From assembly GCA_947504045.1 (NCBI GenBank), contig CANNFY010000001.1, positions 496,001-560,000 on the forward strand: a stretch of DNA of 64,000 nucleotides. The letters run 5' to 3'. Both the position numbers and the translations under genes were made by a program. This document shows positions 1 to 8,417 of this stretch, one piece after another. The stretch is from an uncultured Maribacter sp. (GTDB lineage Bacteria > Bacteroidota > Bacteroidia > Flavobacteriales > Flavobacteriaceae). Under the pieces are notes generated by a model that had not been told where the DNA came from, made no database searches, and saw only the letters and a list, made by a program, of their open reading frames with translations. Positions within the stretch are counted from its first letter, which is position 1. The number at the start of each line of letters is the position of its first letter.

Positions 1-161
1 TCAACTTCTGGCGTTAGTATTTTTCCTTTTTCTGGGTTTAAGGCTTGGATATCGCCATAGCCTAAATCATCACAAATAATGTAAACAATATTAGGTTTTT
101 GTTGTGCCGATACTAAACTTGAAATGAATAGCGCTACAAAAAGTATTTTATTTAATTTCAT
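1..161 (-). CDS. Sulfatase, N-terminal fragment (cut by window edge)
   Basis: This ORF starts at the ATG complementary to 159-161 and runs off the left edge, so only about 53 residues are visible; it is too short for the ORF track. It has a hydrophobic signal peptide ending near VSAQQ, then KPNIVYIICDDLGYGD. That is the first metal-binding Asp-Asp block of type I (S1) sulfatases, which hydrolyse sulfate esters using a formylglycine made from Cys or Ser. The Cys signature would lie beyond the edge. It starts 1 bp after the GH20 stop and is the last visible gene of the minus-strand operon. The family call is firm; substrate unknown. Confidence 0.85.
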   Translation of the reverse strand, partial: MKLNKILFVALFISSLVSAQQKPNIVYIICDDLGYGDIQALNPEKGKILTPEV

Positions 162-162
162 A

Positions 163-2013
163 TTATTTTAATCTTATCTCTGTTATTTCTCCCAACAGTT
201 CACCTTTTTTATTGAATAATCCTGCTTTTAATAAAGACTTTGGTACTGCTTTAAAATTTTCGGTATACTTAGTTGCTTCCATTGTTGGGTTGCTACCATC
301 TAGTGTATAGTAAATATCATAACCAACAGCTTCGGTTTCTAAATACACAATAGCTTTATTATGTAATTGATCTATACCGAAAGCCGGATACACTGTAAAC
401 AAACTTTTTGCAAAGTTTACACCTTCTTTTTTTAATCTATTAAAGTGTTTAAATTCCAATGCCTTTTGAAAACGCTTCCAGTTTTTCACTTCTGGGTTAC
501 TCCAAGATACTTCTGCACTTGCCAAAGTTCTTGGGTACAACATATACTCAAAATGTTCTCCTGTTGGTGTAAATTCACCCCATAAACTGGCTTGGTTTCC
601 TAGTACTCTAGCCGCTTCTTCTTGGGTTAATTCTGCGGGAACAGGTTCGTGATTGTATACTACAGATAAAGGTAATACCGAATTAGGACCTTCTGGCTCC
701 ATAAAAGTTGGCCCTTGAACTCGGCTTATATAGGAATGTAAATAAGAGGTCATAATAGTTGGATAACCTTCTCTTGGCGCTTGTACTTCTGGGTTATATT
801 TACCTCTACGCCATGCCATAATGGTTGCTCCAGGAACACCATTACCACTCAACACTTCGTCCCAACCAATCATGGTTTTGTTTTGTTTTTCTACAATTTT
901 ATGAATACGTTGAATAAAATAACTCTGTAATTCTTCGTAATCTTTTAAACCGTTTTCTTCCATAAGAGCAGCACACATGGCACTTTTTTTCCAATCTTTT
1001 TTGCTACACTCATCGCCACCAATATGTAGATATTTTGACGGAAATAAATCGGCTATTTCTTCAATAACCCCTTCTAAAAATTCATAGGTAAATTCACTTG
1101 CAGGACAAACCGTATTGTTAGGCGCTTTACCACCAACGGCAACTTCAAAATTTACACCAGTAGTATCAATATCCGAGCAAAATAATTCTGGGTACGAAGC
1201 TACCAAAGCTTTACTATGACCAGGAACATCTATTTCTGGAATAATTTCTACATTTCTCGTTTTAGCAAATGCAATAATTTCTTTTAAATCGTCTTGGGTG
1301 TAAAATCCACCAACTGTTTTAGGCTCGCTGGCAGTTGCCGGTTTTCTGCTCCACCAATGATCGTCTCTTTCGGCTCTCCAAGCACCTTTTTCTGTTAGCT
1401 TCGGATATTTTTTAATTTCTACTCTCCAACCTTGGTCGTCGGTTAAATGCAAATGGAACACATTTACTTTGTAAGACGACAATAAATCAATCTGTTTCAT
1501 TACAAACTCTTTAGAATGAAAATGACGCGACACATCCATTAAAACTCCACGCCAACCAAATCTTGGATTATCTGTAATTGTTACATTTGGAAGCTTAATT
1601 TTGGATGTTTTTTCGATAGGAACTATTTGTCGTAAAGTTTGAAATCCATTAAAAAAACCAGCAAAACCTTTTGCTTTCACTATAATTTTTGAATCTGAAA
1701 CGTCTAAAATATAACCTTCTTCTTTTATCGATTTATCTTTTGTTTTTTGAAACGCTATATAATTCGATTTTACTTTAACTTTTCCTGTTTCAACAACAAA
1801 ATCTAAACCTGTTTCAAACTTTAATTTTTCTAAAACATAAGGTTTAAAACTTGATGCCACTTGCTTTGGCATGTAAATTTTAGTGGTATTCGATAAATTA
1901 AACACACCTTCTTTAAACACCACAGATTCTGGTTGCGGAATAAATGTATTTTCTTGTGCTTTTCCTGTTACAGAAAGCAAAATAATGGTTATAAAAATTA
2001 CTATTCTATTCAT
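163..2013 (-). CDS. GH20 beta-N-acetylhexosaminidase
   Basis: This is a secreted exo-beta-N-acetylhexosaminidase removing terminal GlcNAc or GalNAc. It has a signal peptide (about 1-20), a GH20 N-terminal alpha/beta domain (about 22-145) and a TIM barrel (about 150-510) with FHLHLTDDQGW and the catalytic pair D334-E335 in HIGGDECSK (substrate-assisted catalysis). A C-terminal beta-domain resembling a chitobiase C-terminal domain contains YYTLDGSNPT. Its length of 616 aa is usual. The gene is packed between an SGNH hydrolase and a sulfatase in the PUL operon. In this setting it probably removes GlcNAc from N-glycan antennae, after or before sulfate removal. The family is certain; linkage preference is inferred. 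Confidence 0.93.
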   Translation of the reverse strand: MNRIVIFITIILLSVTGKAQENTFIPQPESVVFKEGVFNLSNTTKIYMPKQVASSFKPYVLEKLKFETGLDFVVETGKVKVKSNYIAFQKTKDKSIKEEGYILDVSDSKIIVKAKGFAGFFNGFQTLRQIVPIEKTSKIKLPNVTITDNPRFGWRGVLMDVSRHFHSKEFVMKQIDLLSSYKVNVFHLHLTDDQGWRVEIKKYPKLTEKGAWRAERDDHWWSRKPATASEPKTVGGFYTQDDLKEIIAFAKTRNVEIIPEIDVPGHSKALVASYPELFCSDIDTTGVNFEVAVGGKAPNNTVCPASEFTYEFLEGVIEEIADLFPSKYLHIGGDECSKKDWKKSAMCAALMEENGLKDYEELQSYFIQRIHKIVEKQNKTMIGWDEVLSGNGVPGATIMAWRRGKYNPEVQAPREGYPTIMTSYLHSYISRVQGPTFMEPEGPNSVLPLSVVYNHEPVPAELTQEEAARVLGNQASLWGEFTPTGEHFEYMLYPRTLASAEVSWSNPEVKNWKRFQKALEFKHFNRLKKEGVNFAKSLFTVYPAFGIDQLHNKAIVYLETEAVGYDIYYTLDGSNPTMEATKYTENFKAVPKSLLKAGLFNKKGELLGEITEIRLK

Positions 2014-2016
2014 AAA

Positions 2017-2805
2017 CTATAAGTTTTGGGCTATTATTTTAGCCACTTCTTTACCTTGAGCGGTTTTACCAAGCTCATTATAATGTACATTATGCGGTTT
2101 TATATACCACTCCTTTTCGTGTGGTTTTGTAAAGGCATACAAATCGTTAATTTGTATTTCAGGATAATTTGCTAAAACCTCTAATGCCGCTGTATTATAT
2201 TTAACACTATCGCCAGCAACTCTACCATCGGCACCTTCTTCTGGCACTGCAGTTGTAGTTGCAAAAATTAATTTTGCTTTAGGGTATTCCTTCATTAAAT
2301 ACTTACAGATTTCGTGCAAGTTTTCTTTGTACTTTTCTATGCTATTTACTTGCTTACCATTTTCTAAATCGAGCTTGCCGTTTTTAACATACTTTAAATC
2401 GTGTAAGCCTACATTAAAATGAATAACATCCCAAGTAAAATCCCAACCACCCTTTAAATACGGCTGAAACATGGTGGTTTTCATTTTTTCTGTAAACGGA
2501 ATAAACTTATTACTTGACTGTCCGTTTTTATGAAACCTGAACACATTGGCTTTGCCTTCTAACTCTTTTCTAACCGTAGTTGTATAGCCAATAGAAATAG
2601 AATCGCCATAAATAAATACGTTTGGTAATTTTTTATTAGGACTAACATAAGCAAAAGCAGCTTCTTTATTTGCTAAGTTTTTCCAAGCTTCTTTAGAAAT
2701 AGTTTCGTCATAACTTTTTCTAAAAATATTTGATGACCCACAAGAAATTGCACCTATATAAATAGATGTAGCTCCCATATATTTTAAAAATTTTCTTCTT
2801 TCCAA
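2017..2805 (-). CDS. SGNH/GDSL-like hydrolase, probable carbohydrate esterase
   Basis: This 262-aa protein has the SGNH layout: block I near IYGDSISIGYTT (nucleophile Ser), a central NVGLHDLKY block, and PHNVHYNELG near the C-terminus supplying the catalytic His. Such enzymes in PULs usually remove O-acetyl groups from sugars. The N-terminus MERRKFLKYMGA has a twin-arginine-like RRKFLK motif followed by a lipobox (AISC), so it may be a Tat-exported lipoprotein. It sits 3 bp from the GH20 gene and 17 bp from a sulfatase. Deacetylation may clear the way for sulfatases or glycosidases. The substrate is unknown, and another acyl esterase role is possible. Confidence 0.75.
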   Translation of the reverse strand: MERRKFLKYMGATSIYIGAISCGSSNIFRKSYDETISKEAWKNLANKEAAFAYVSPNKKLPNVFIYGDSISIGYTTTVRKELEGKANVFRFHKNGQSSNKFIPFTEKMKTTMFQPYLKGGWDFTWDVIHFNVGLHDLKYVKNGKLDLENGKQVNSIEKYKENLHEICKYLMKEYPKAKLIFATTTAVPEEGADGRVAGDSVKYNTAALEVLANYPEIQINDLYAFTKPHEKEWYIKPHNVHYNELGKTAQGKEVAKIIAQNL

Positions 2806-2822
2806 TTCTTTATTGTATTTCG

Positions 2823-4298
2823 TTATTTTGTCTTTAACTGTTTTAAAAACACTTCTTCTGTTGCTAACTTCATCATATTATTTTTTCTAGCACCTTTAGG
2901 GCCACCACAACAGTTTAATTTTTCTACAGGCACATTATATAAACTATCTATAGTTTTTGAGTATTTAGGTTGCGCATCCTTATTAGGAAGACCACTAATT
3001 ATTTTCCTGAATTTTTGAAGGATTGGTTTTGCTGCCACATCATCAATAATATTTTGGGTTTCATAAGGGTCTTTTTTTAAATTAAACACTCTTACAATTT
3101 GCTTTAAGGTATCTGTATATACTTTATACTGCTCGTCTCTTAACACACGGTCTCTAAACGTAAACCAATTTTCCATTCTATTGTCATCACTTATTTTGGC
3201 TGAAAGTCCTCCCATAGATAAAATCCAATCTCTTTTAGATTCTTTGGTTTTTCCTTTCAATATTTCTGCAAAAGAATATCCACTAGCTTTGGTCTTGTTT
3301 TCAATTTCTGCTACGTCTAATAGTGTCGGATAAACATCTGTAAAATCTATTAATGCATCGGTTTTAAAATGTTGTTTGTCTGGTGTAATTACCAAAAAAG
3401 GCGCATTAATACCATTTTCTGTTAAATACGATTTTCCTCCACGTACATAAACCGAATCTCGTTTTCCAATAATACCTGGCGATGTGCCATTATCGGTAGT
3501 AAACACTAAATAGGTATTATCTTCAATATGTAATTCTTTAAGAGACTTTACTATGTTCCCGATAATAAAATCGGTATAACGAACCATAGCCTTGTGCTTT
3601 TGGTATTTGGTTTTAGCTTCTGGTTCATGCGGGGTATGCACAAAAGGTGAATGCGTTAAAACCATTGGATAATACACACACATAGGTTCGTTTTTATGCG
3701 CTGTCATAAAATCTATAATGAAGTTTGAAAAAATATCTGGCCCAAACTCGCCTTCATAAGTTTTACTTCCTTCTTTTGTGAAAATGTATGGATCCCAATA
3801 CCGTTTATCGCTTGGTTTATTACCAGATTCGTAACCTGTCCACATACAAAAGGCATCAAAACCCGCTTTTTCCATAGCATCGGGCTCTATTCTAAAATCG
3901 TTTATTTGCCACTTTCCGGCAATACAAGTTGCATAACCAGCATCTTGAAGCGCCTTTGCAAAACTTGGGTTTTTAGTAGTGTCAAAATTAACACCATGTC
4001 CCCATCTTGGTACATCATAATGGTTTATCCATCCATTAACATACGGATATTGACCAGTTAATAAAGCCACACGACTTGGTGTACATTGCGGCATAGAATA
4101 CGCATTATTAAAGGTTATTCCGTTTTCTGCTAGTGCATTAATATTAGGGGTTTCTATTTCTTCTGCCCCATAAGTTTCTACCCATTCTTTTCCCAAATCA
4201 TCTACAAGAATGAAAATGAAATTGGGCTTTTTGGATACTTTAGATTGACTGCATCCTGTAAACCAAAGAAGGGATAATATAACTAGAAACTTATTCAC
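2823..4298 (-). CDS. Type I (S1) sulfatase, lipoprotein
   Basis: This 491-aa formylglycine sulfatase carries the signature CTPSR at C72, where the Cys is converted to formylglycine, followed by LLTGQYP. Metal-site residues appear in LVDDLG (about 32-36) and TTDNGT. The N-terminus has a lipobox (WFTGC), so it is probably an outer-membrane or periplasmic lipoprotein. The C-terminus ends with an unusual CCGGPKGARKN stretch. It hydrolyses sulfate esters of a sugar; which one cannot be read from the sequence. It lies in the middle of the minus-strand operon, between the SGNH protein and a GH3. Confidence 0.92.
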   Translation of the reverse strand: MNKFLVILSLLWFTGCSQSKVSKKPNFIFILVDDLGKEWVETYGAEEIETPNINALAENGITFNNAYSMPQCTPSRVALLTGQYPYVNGWINHYDVPRWGHGVNFDTTKNPSFAKALQDAGYATCIAGKWQINDFRIEPDAMEKAGFDAFCMWTGYESGNKPSDKRYWDPYIFTKEGSKTYEGEFGPDIFSNFIIDFMTAHKNEPMCVYYPMVLTHSPFVHTPHEPEAKTKYQKHKAMVRYTDFIIGNIVKSLKELHIEDNTYLVFTTDNGTSPGIIGKRDSVYVRGGKSYLTENGINAPFLVITPDKQHFKTDALIDFTDVYPTLLDVAEIENKTKASGYSFAEILKGKTKESKRDWILSMGGLSAKISDDNRMENWFTFRDRVLRDEQYKVYTDTLKQIVRVFNLKKDPYETQNIIDDVAAKPILQKFRKIISGLPNKDAQPKYSKTIDSLYNVPVEKLNCCGGPKGARKNNMMKLATEEVFLKQLKTK

Positions 4299-4331
4299 TA
4301 CTACTAACTTTTTTAAATCTATACTTACATA

Positions 4332-7013
4332 TTATTTTACATTTAAAATACCTCTAAGACGTATATCTTTTGATGAAGCACCAATCATGATTCTAAAATC
4401 ACCCGCTTCTACTACCCTATTTAAATCTTTATCTAACATAGAAAGTGCTGCAGGAGTTAACTCTAAACTTACCTTTTTAGACTCTCCTGCTTTTAAATGA
4501 ATACGAGTAAACCCTTTTAACTCTTTTATTGGTCTTGATACGGAAGCTAACTCATCTCTTATGTACAATTGTACCACCTCATCACCTGCAATTGCTCCAT
4601 TATTTTTAACGGTACAAGTAACTTGCACTGTTTCATCTGAGCTTATATTATTTTTACTGAATTCTAGATTCGAATATTCAAAATTGGTATAACTTAAACC
4701 ATAACCAAATGGAAATAATGGCTGCCCTGTTAAGTTATGGTAATTATCTCCTCTACCTGTTGGCTTATTGTTATAATATAATGGACATTGCGCCTCATCT
4801 ACAGGAAAAGTAATTGGTAAACGCCCCGCAGGATTTTCATCGCCAAAAAGAATATCTGCAAAACCATTACCGCCATTTTCTCCGGCATACCACGCCATAA
4901 TAATACTATCCACATCATTAATCCAATTTGCCATTGTAATTGCACTACCACCTACTAAAACAACTACAGTAGGTTTTCCTGTTTTAGCAACAGCCTTAAT
5001 AAGTTCTTCTTGGTGCCCTGGTAATGCTAATAATGCACGGTCTCTAAATTCTCCTTCATGAATACCTGCAAACACTACTGCAACGTCACTTTTTTCTGCC
5101 GCTATTACGGCATCTTTAATTTCTTGTTTCCAGTTATCTTGAATATCTGCATCCCAAACTAATTTAAATTTTGCATTTCCGGCAGACTCATAGAATTCAA
5201 TTTTTACATCGTACTCTTTTCCTTTTTCAAAAGAAAACTCTTTTAAAATTGTATTGTAAGATTGTTTTTGCCAATTATCAATAAGTAATTTGCCATCTAA
5301 ATACATACGGTACCCATCATTACCCTCAATACCTACATTAAAAGTTCCTGTTTTAGTAGCTTTTATTTTTCCTGTCCAACGTACCGAAAACCAATCGTAT
5401 GGTAAATCTTCATGCGGTGAAAAAAGTGTCCATCCAAAACTTACTTTTTTATCTATACGCTCTACTTTTGGGGTTCCTGTTAAGGTAATATTATCAAAAT
5501 AATCTCCTTTTAAACCTTCTACTTTTTTACCATCTTTTATGGTAGATAAGTTGGCAGAAGCAATAGGTTTATAATTTACCTCTGTTAAAGCAACACCTGG
5601 TGCATAGACAATATTTTCTTTTCCAATTTTATTAGCAACACCACTGTACATAGAAACTAAATCGTTTCCTGGTCCGCTATAACCTCCTAATCGTACCGTT
5701 TTAACATCATGGCCAATAAGTGCTACTTTTTTAGATGTTTTTTTAACTGGTAAGGTTGTATTCTCATTCTTTAATAGCACCATAGATTTTGATGCTGCTT
5801 TTTTTGCTAAAGCGCGGTGCGTTTTATGCCCATTCCAAATTGCTGCTTGTTTAGCATCTACATAAGGATCTTCAAATAAACCAAGTTCAAACTTAGCTCG
5901 TAAAATTCTACTTACAGCCTCATCAATAGCTTTAATGTCTACCATTCCTTTTTCATAAGCTTCCCAAAATAAAGGATAGTGATTGTAGTTGGTTTGGAAC
6001 ATAACATCTAACCCTGCTTCTATAGCATCTTCCGTTGCTTCTGCATAATTAGCTGCAGTAAAGTGCAATACATTTGCCCCACCAGTTGCACCAGCATCAG
6101 AAATTACAAATCCGTCAAAACCCCATTCATCTTTAAGTTTATCGCGTAACAACCAAGAGTTTGATGTACATGGCGTACCATCTAATGAGTTATACGACGT
6201 CATTACCGAGCGTGCCCCTGCTTCTTTAAAAACTGCTTTAAATGCTGGAAAATATATTTCTTCTAACAAACGCTCATTAAAACTAATTGGGTAACTATCC
6301 CGACCACCAGCACCAACATTAGCAACAAAATGTTTTGGTGTTGTAATAACTCCTGCATTTTCGAACTGACTAATAAATGACAACCCCATTTGGGTAGTTA
6401 AATACGGATCTTCGCCATAGGTTTCCTCTACACGCCCCCAACGAACATCGCGAGCAATATTTAACACTGGAGAAAGTATTTGACGAATACCTCTTGTTTT
6501 TGTTTCTTTTGTAATTGCGCCAGCAACATCGCTAACTAATTTAGTATCCCAAGTAGATGCTAGAGCAATTGCTTGCGGAAATGTTGTTGCTCCACCACGA
6601 GCTAAACCATGTAATGCCTCGTTAAATGGAATAATAGGTATACCCAAACGAGTATCTTCTATAAAGTACTTTTGTAGTGCATTAATTTCATTTGCCATAC
6701 TTTCTGCTGTACCAGCAGTACCATAATCCATAATCTGCTCTGCAGCATTATCATTTTTTCCTTTTGATGATATTTGAAAACCAAAAATGCCGTGCTTTAG
6801 TTTATCTTTTCCAATACTTAAGTCACCAGGAATCATAAACATTTGCCAGAATTTTTCTTCCAATGTCATTCTACTTAACAAATCGCTTACACGCTCTTCT
6901 ACTGGTAGTTTAGCATTTTTGTAGGGCGGTTTTTTCTTGTCAGAAAAAGACAATACACTTATTACAACTAGTGCTAAACTAACTACTTTTATTAGGCTTT
7001 TATTTTTTTTCAA
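4332..7013 (-). CDS. GH3 beta-glycosidase with inserted PA14 domain
   Basis: This 893-aa secreted exo-acting beta-glycosidase has a GH3 N-terminal barrel (about 35-380) with KHF and nucleophile D306 in FVISDAGA, then a C-terminal alpha/beta domain. That domain is interrupted by a PA14 module (about 490-620, with GNDGYRMYLDG and LLIDNW). A fibronectin-III-like domain ends the protein. The nucleophile context SDAG differs from the common SDW/SDC forms, so the substrate group is not obvious; beta-glucosidase, beta-xylosidase and beta-GlcNAcase activities all occur in GH3. The signal peptide is plausible (about 1-25). It is flanked by sulfatases. Confidence 0.92.
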   Translation of the reverse strand: MKKNKSLIKVVSLALVVISVLSFSDKKKPPYKNAKLPVEERVSDLLSRMTLEEKFWQMFMIPGDLSIGKDKLKHGIFGFQISSKGKNDNAAEQIMDYGTAGTAESMANEINALQKYFIEDTRLGIPIIPFNEALHGLARGGATTFPQAIALASTWDTKLVSDVAGAITKETKTRGIRQILSPVLNIARDVRWGRVEETYGEDPYLTTQMGLSFISQFENAGVITTPKHFVANVGAGGRDSYPISFNERLLEEIYFPAFKAVFKEAGARSVMTSYNSLDGTPCTSNSWLLRDKLKDEWGFDGFVISDAGATGGANVLHFTAANYAEATEDAIEAGLDVMFQTNYNHYPLFWEAYEKGMVDIKAIDEAVSRILRAKFELGLFEDPYVDAKQAAIWNGHKTHRALAKKAASKSMVLLKNENTTLPVKKTSKKVALIGHDVKTVRLGGYSGPGNDLVSMYSGVANKIGKENIVYAPGVALTEVNYKPIASANLSTIKDGKKVEGLKGDYFDNITLTGTPKVERIDKKVSFGWTLFSPHEDLPYDWFSVRWTGKIKATKTGTFNVGIEGNDGYRMYLDGKLLIDNWQKQSYNTILKEFSFEKGKEYDVKIEFYESAGNAKFKLVWDADIQDNWKQEIKDAVIAAEKSDVAVVFAGIHEGEFRDRALLALPGHQEELIKAVAKTGKPTVVVLVGGSAITMANWINDVDSIIMAWYAGENGGNGFADILFGDENPAGRLPITFPVDEAQCPLYYNNKPTGRGDNYHNLTGQPLFPFGYGLSYTNFEYSNLEFSKNNISSDETVQVTCTVKNNGAIAGDEVVQLYIRDELASVSRPIKELKGFTRIHLKAGESKKVSLELTPAALSMLDKDLNRVVEAGDFRIMIGASSKDIRLRGILNVK

Positions 7014-7025
7014 ACTGTTCTTTTT

Positions 7026-8396
7026 TTAATTATACTGATGTTGGTTTTCTTTTAAACCTGCATCAAATTCACTCATCATTTTTCCTAATTTTTTTACAAT
7101 TTTAGGATGTTGTTTTGCTAGGTTATTATTTTCAGAAATGTCTTCTTTTAAATTGTACAATTCCACATCATTTTTTTCAGTAATTCTCAGCTTCCAATCG
7201 CCTTGACGAACTGCTTCTAAAGTAGATTCTTTATAATAATAAAACCCGTCTTTTTTATGTGGAGATTTACTTTTTTTACCAGAAAGTATTTTCCAAATAT
7301 TTTTTCCATCAATTTCTTTTTCTGGTAAATTAGAATTAGTTAGGTGGGCAATTGTTGGTAAAAAGTCTATTGTTGATGCTACTTTATTTGTAACAATTCC
7401 TTTCTTTATTTTTCCGGGCCATTTTGCAATCATTGGCACGCGCATACCTCCTTCATAAGTTAAAAATTTACCTCCTTTTAATGGTAATGCACTACCACCT
7501 TTATCTCCTTTTGATGTCCAAGGCCCATTATCTGATGTGAAAATAACTAGAGTATTTTCATCAATATTTAAATTTTCAAGTGTTTTTATAATTTCTCCAA
7601 CTCCCCAATCAATCTCTTCTATAACATCGCCATACAATCCTCTTGCGCTTTCTCCTTTAAATTTTGGGGAGGCATATAAAGGCACATGCGGCATTGAATG
7701 TGCTATATATAAAAAGAAAGGATCTTCTTTATTTTCTTTAATAAAATTAATTGCTTCTAGTGTATACCTTTGCGTTAATGTTGTTTGATCTACTGGGTAT
7801 TCTACAACTTCGTCTTGCTTTAATAATGGAACCCTTCTTCCTCTCCATTTTTTTTCTCGTAGACTATCTAGAGTCATCCCTTCTCTAAAAAGTATATTAT
7901 TTGCAACTTTAGAATTTGGATTTACAGACATATCATTACTAAAAGGTATACCATAATAAAAATCAAAACCCTGTGTAGTTGGTAAATACTGCGGTTCATC
8001 TCCTAGATGCCATTTTCCTATACATGCTGTAGAATACCCTTTAGTTTTAAGCATATCTGCAATGGTAGTTTCTTGGTTATTTAAACCTCCGGGTTTATTT
8101 GGCCACAATACTTTAGGAACGCCTACACGTGGAGGATAAGAGCCAGTTAATAGGGCTGCTCTTGAAGGAGAACAAACTGGTGATGCGGAATAAAAATCTG
8201 TGAATTTTATTCCGTCCATTGCCATTTTATCTAAGTTAGGCGTTTTAATTAAGGGCGAACCAAATACACCCACATCTTGGTATCCTTGATCGTCTGTAAA
8301 TATAATTATAACATTAGGTTTCGCCTGTTTTTCTTGCGCTAATAAAGGCAAATTATAGCTTAAGATAATGGTTATAACACATAGTATCTTCTTCAT
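7026..8396 (-). CDS. Type I (S1) sulfatase
   Basis: This 456-aa secreted sulfatase has a signal peptide (about 1-20), IIFTDDQGYQD as the first metal block, the formylglycine signature CSPSR at C75 followed by LLTGSYPPR, GKWHLG (Lys-His site) and TSDNGPW for the later metal ligands. The arrangement matches arylsulfatase A-like enzymes of marine Bacteroidota. It probably removes a sulfate ester during stepwise breakdown of the PUL substrate. It lies 12 bp upstream of the GH3-PA14 gene and 21 bp downstream of GH95 in the same operon. Regiospecificity cannot be told from sequence alone. Confidence 0.93.
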   Translation of the reverse strand: MKKILCVITIILSYNLPLLAQEKQAKPNVIIIFTDDQGYQDVGVFGSPLIKTPNLDKMAMDGIKFTDFYSASPVCSPSRAALLTGSYPPRVGVPKVLWPNKPGGLNNQETTIADMLKTKGYSTACIGKWHLGDEPQYLPTTQGFDFYYGIPFSNDMSVNPNSKVANNILFREGMTLDSLREKKWRGRRVPLLKQDEVVEYPVDQTTLTQRYTLEAINFIKENKEDPFFLYIAHSMPHVPLYASPKFKGESARGLYGDVIEEIDWGVGEIIKTLENLNIDENTLVIFTSDNGPWTSKGDKGGSALPLKGGKFLTYEGGMRVPMIAKWPGKIKKGIVTNKVASTIDFLPTIAHLTNSNLPEKEIDGKNIWKILSGKKSKSPHKKDGFYYYKESTLEAVRQGDWKLRITEKNDVELYNLKEDISENNNLAKQHPKIVKKLGKMMSEFDAGLKENQHQYN

Positions 8397-8417
8397 ATTT
8401 ACGGTTCTTTTAACTTC

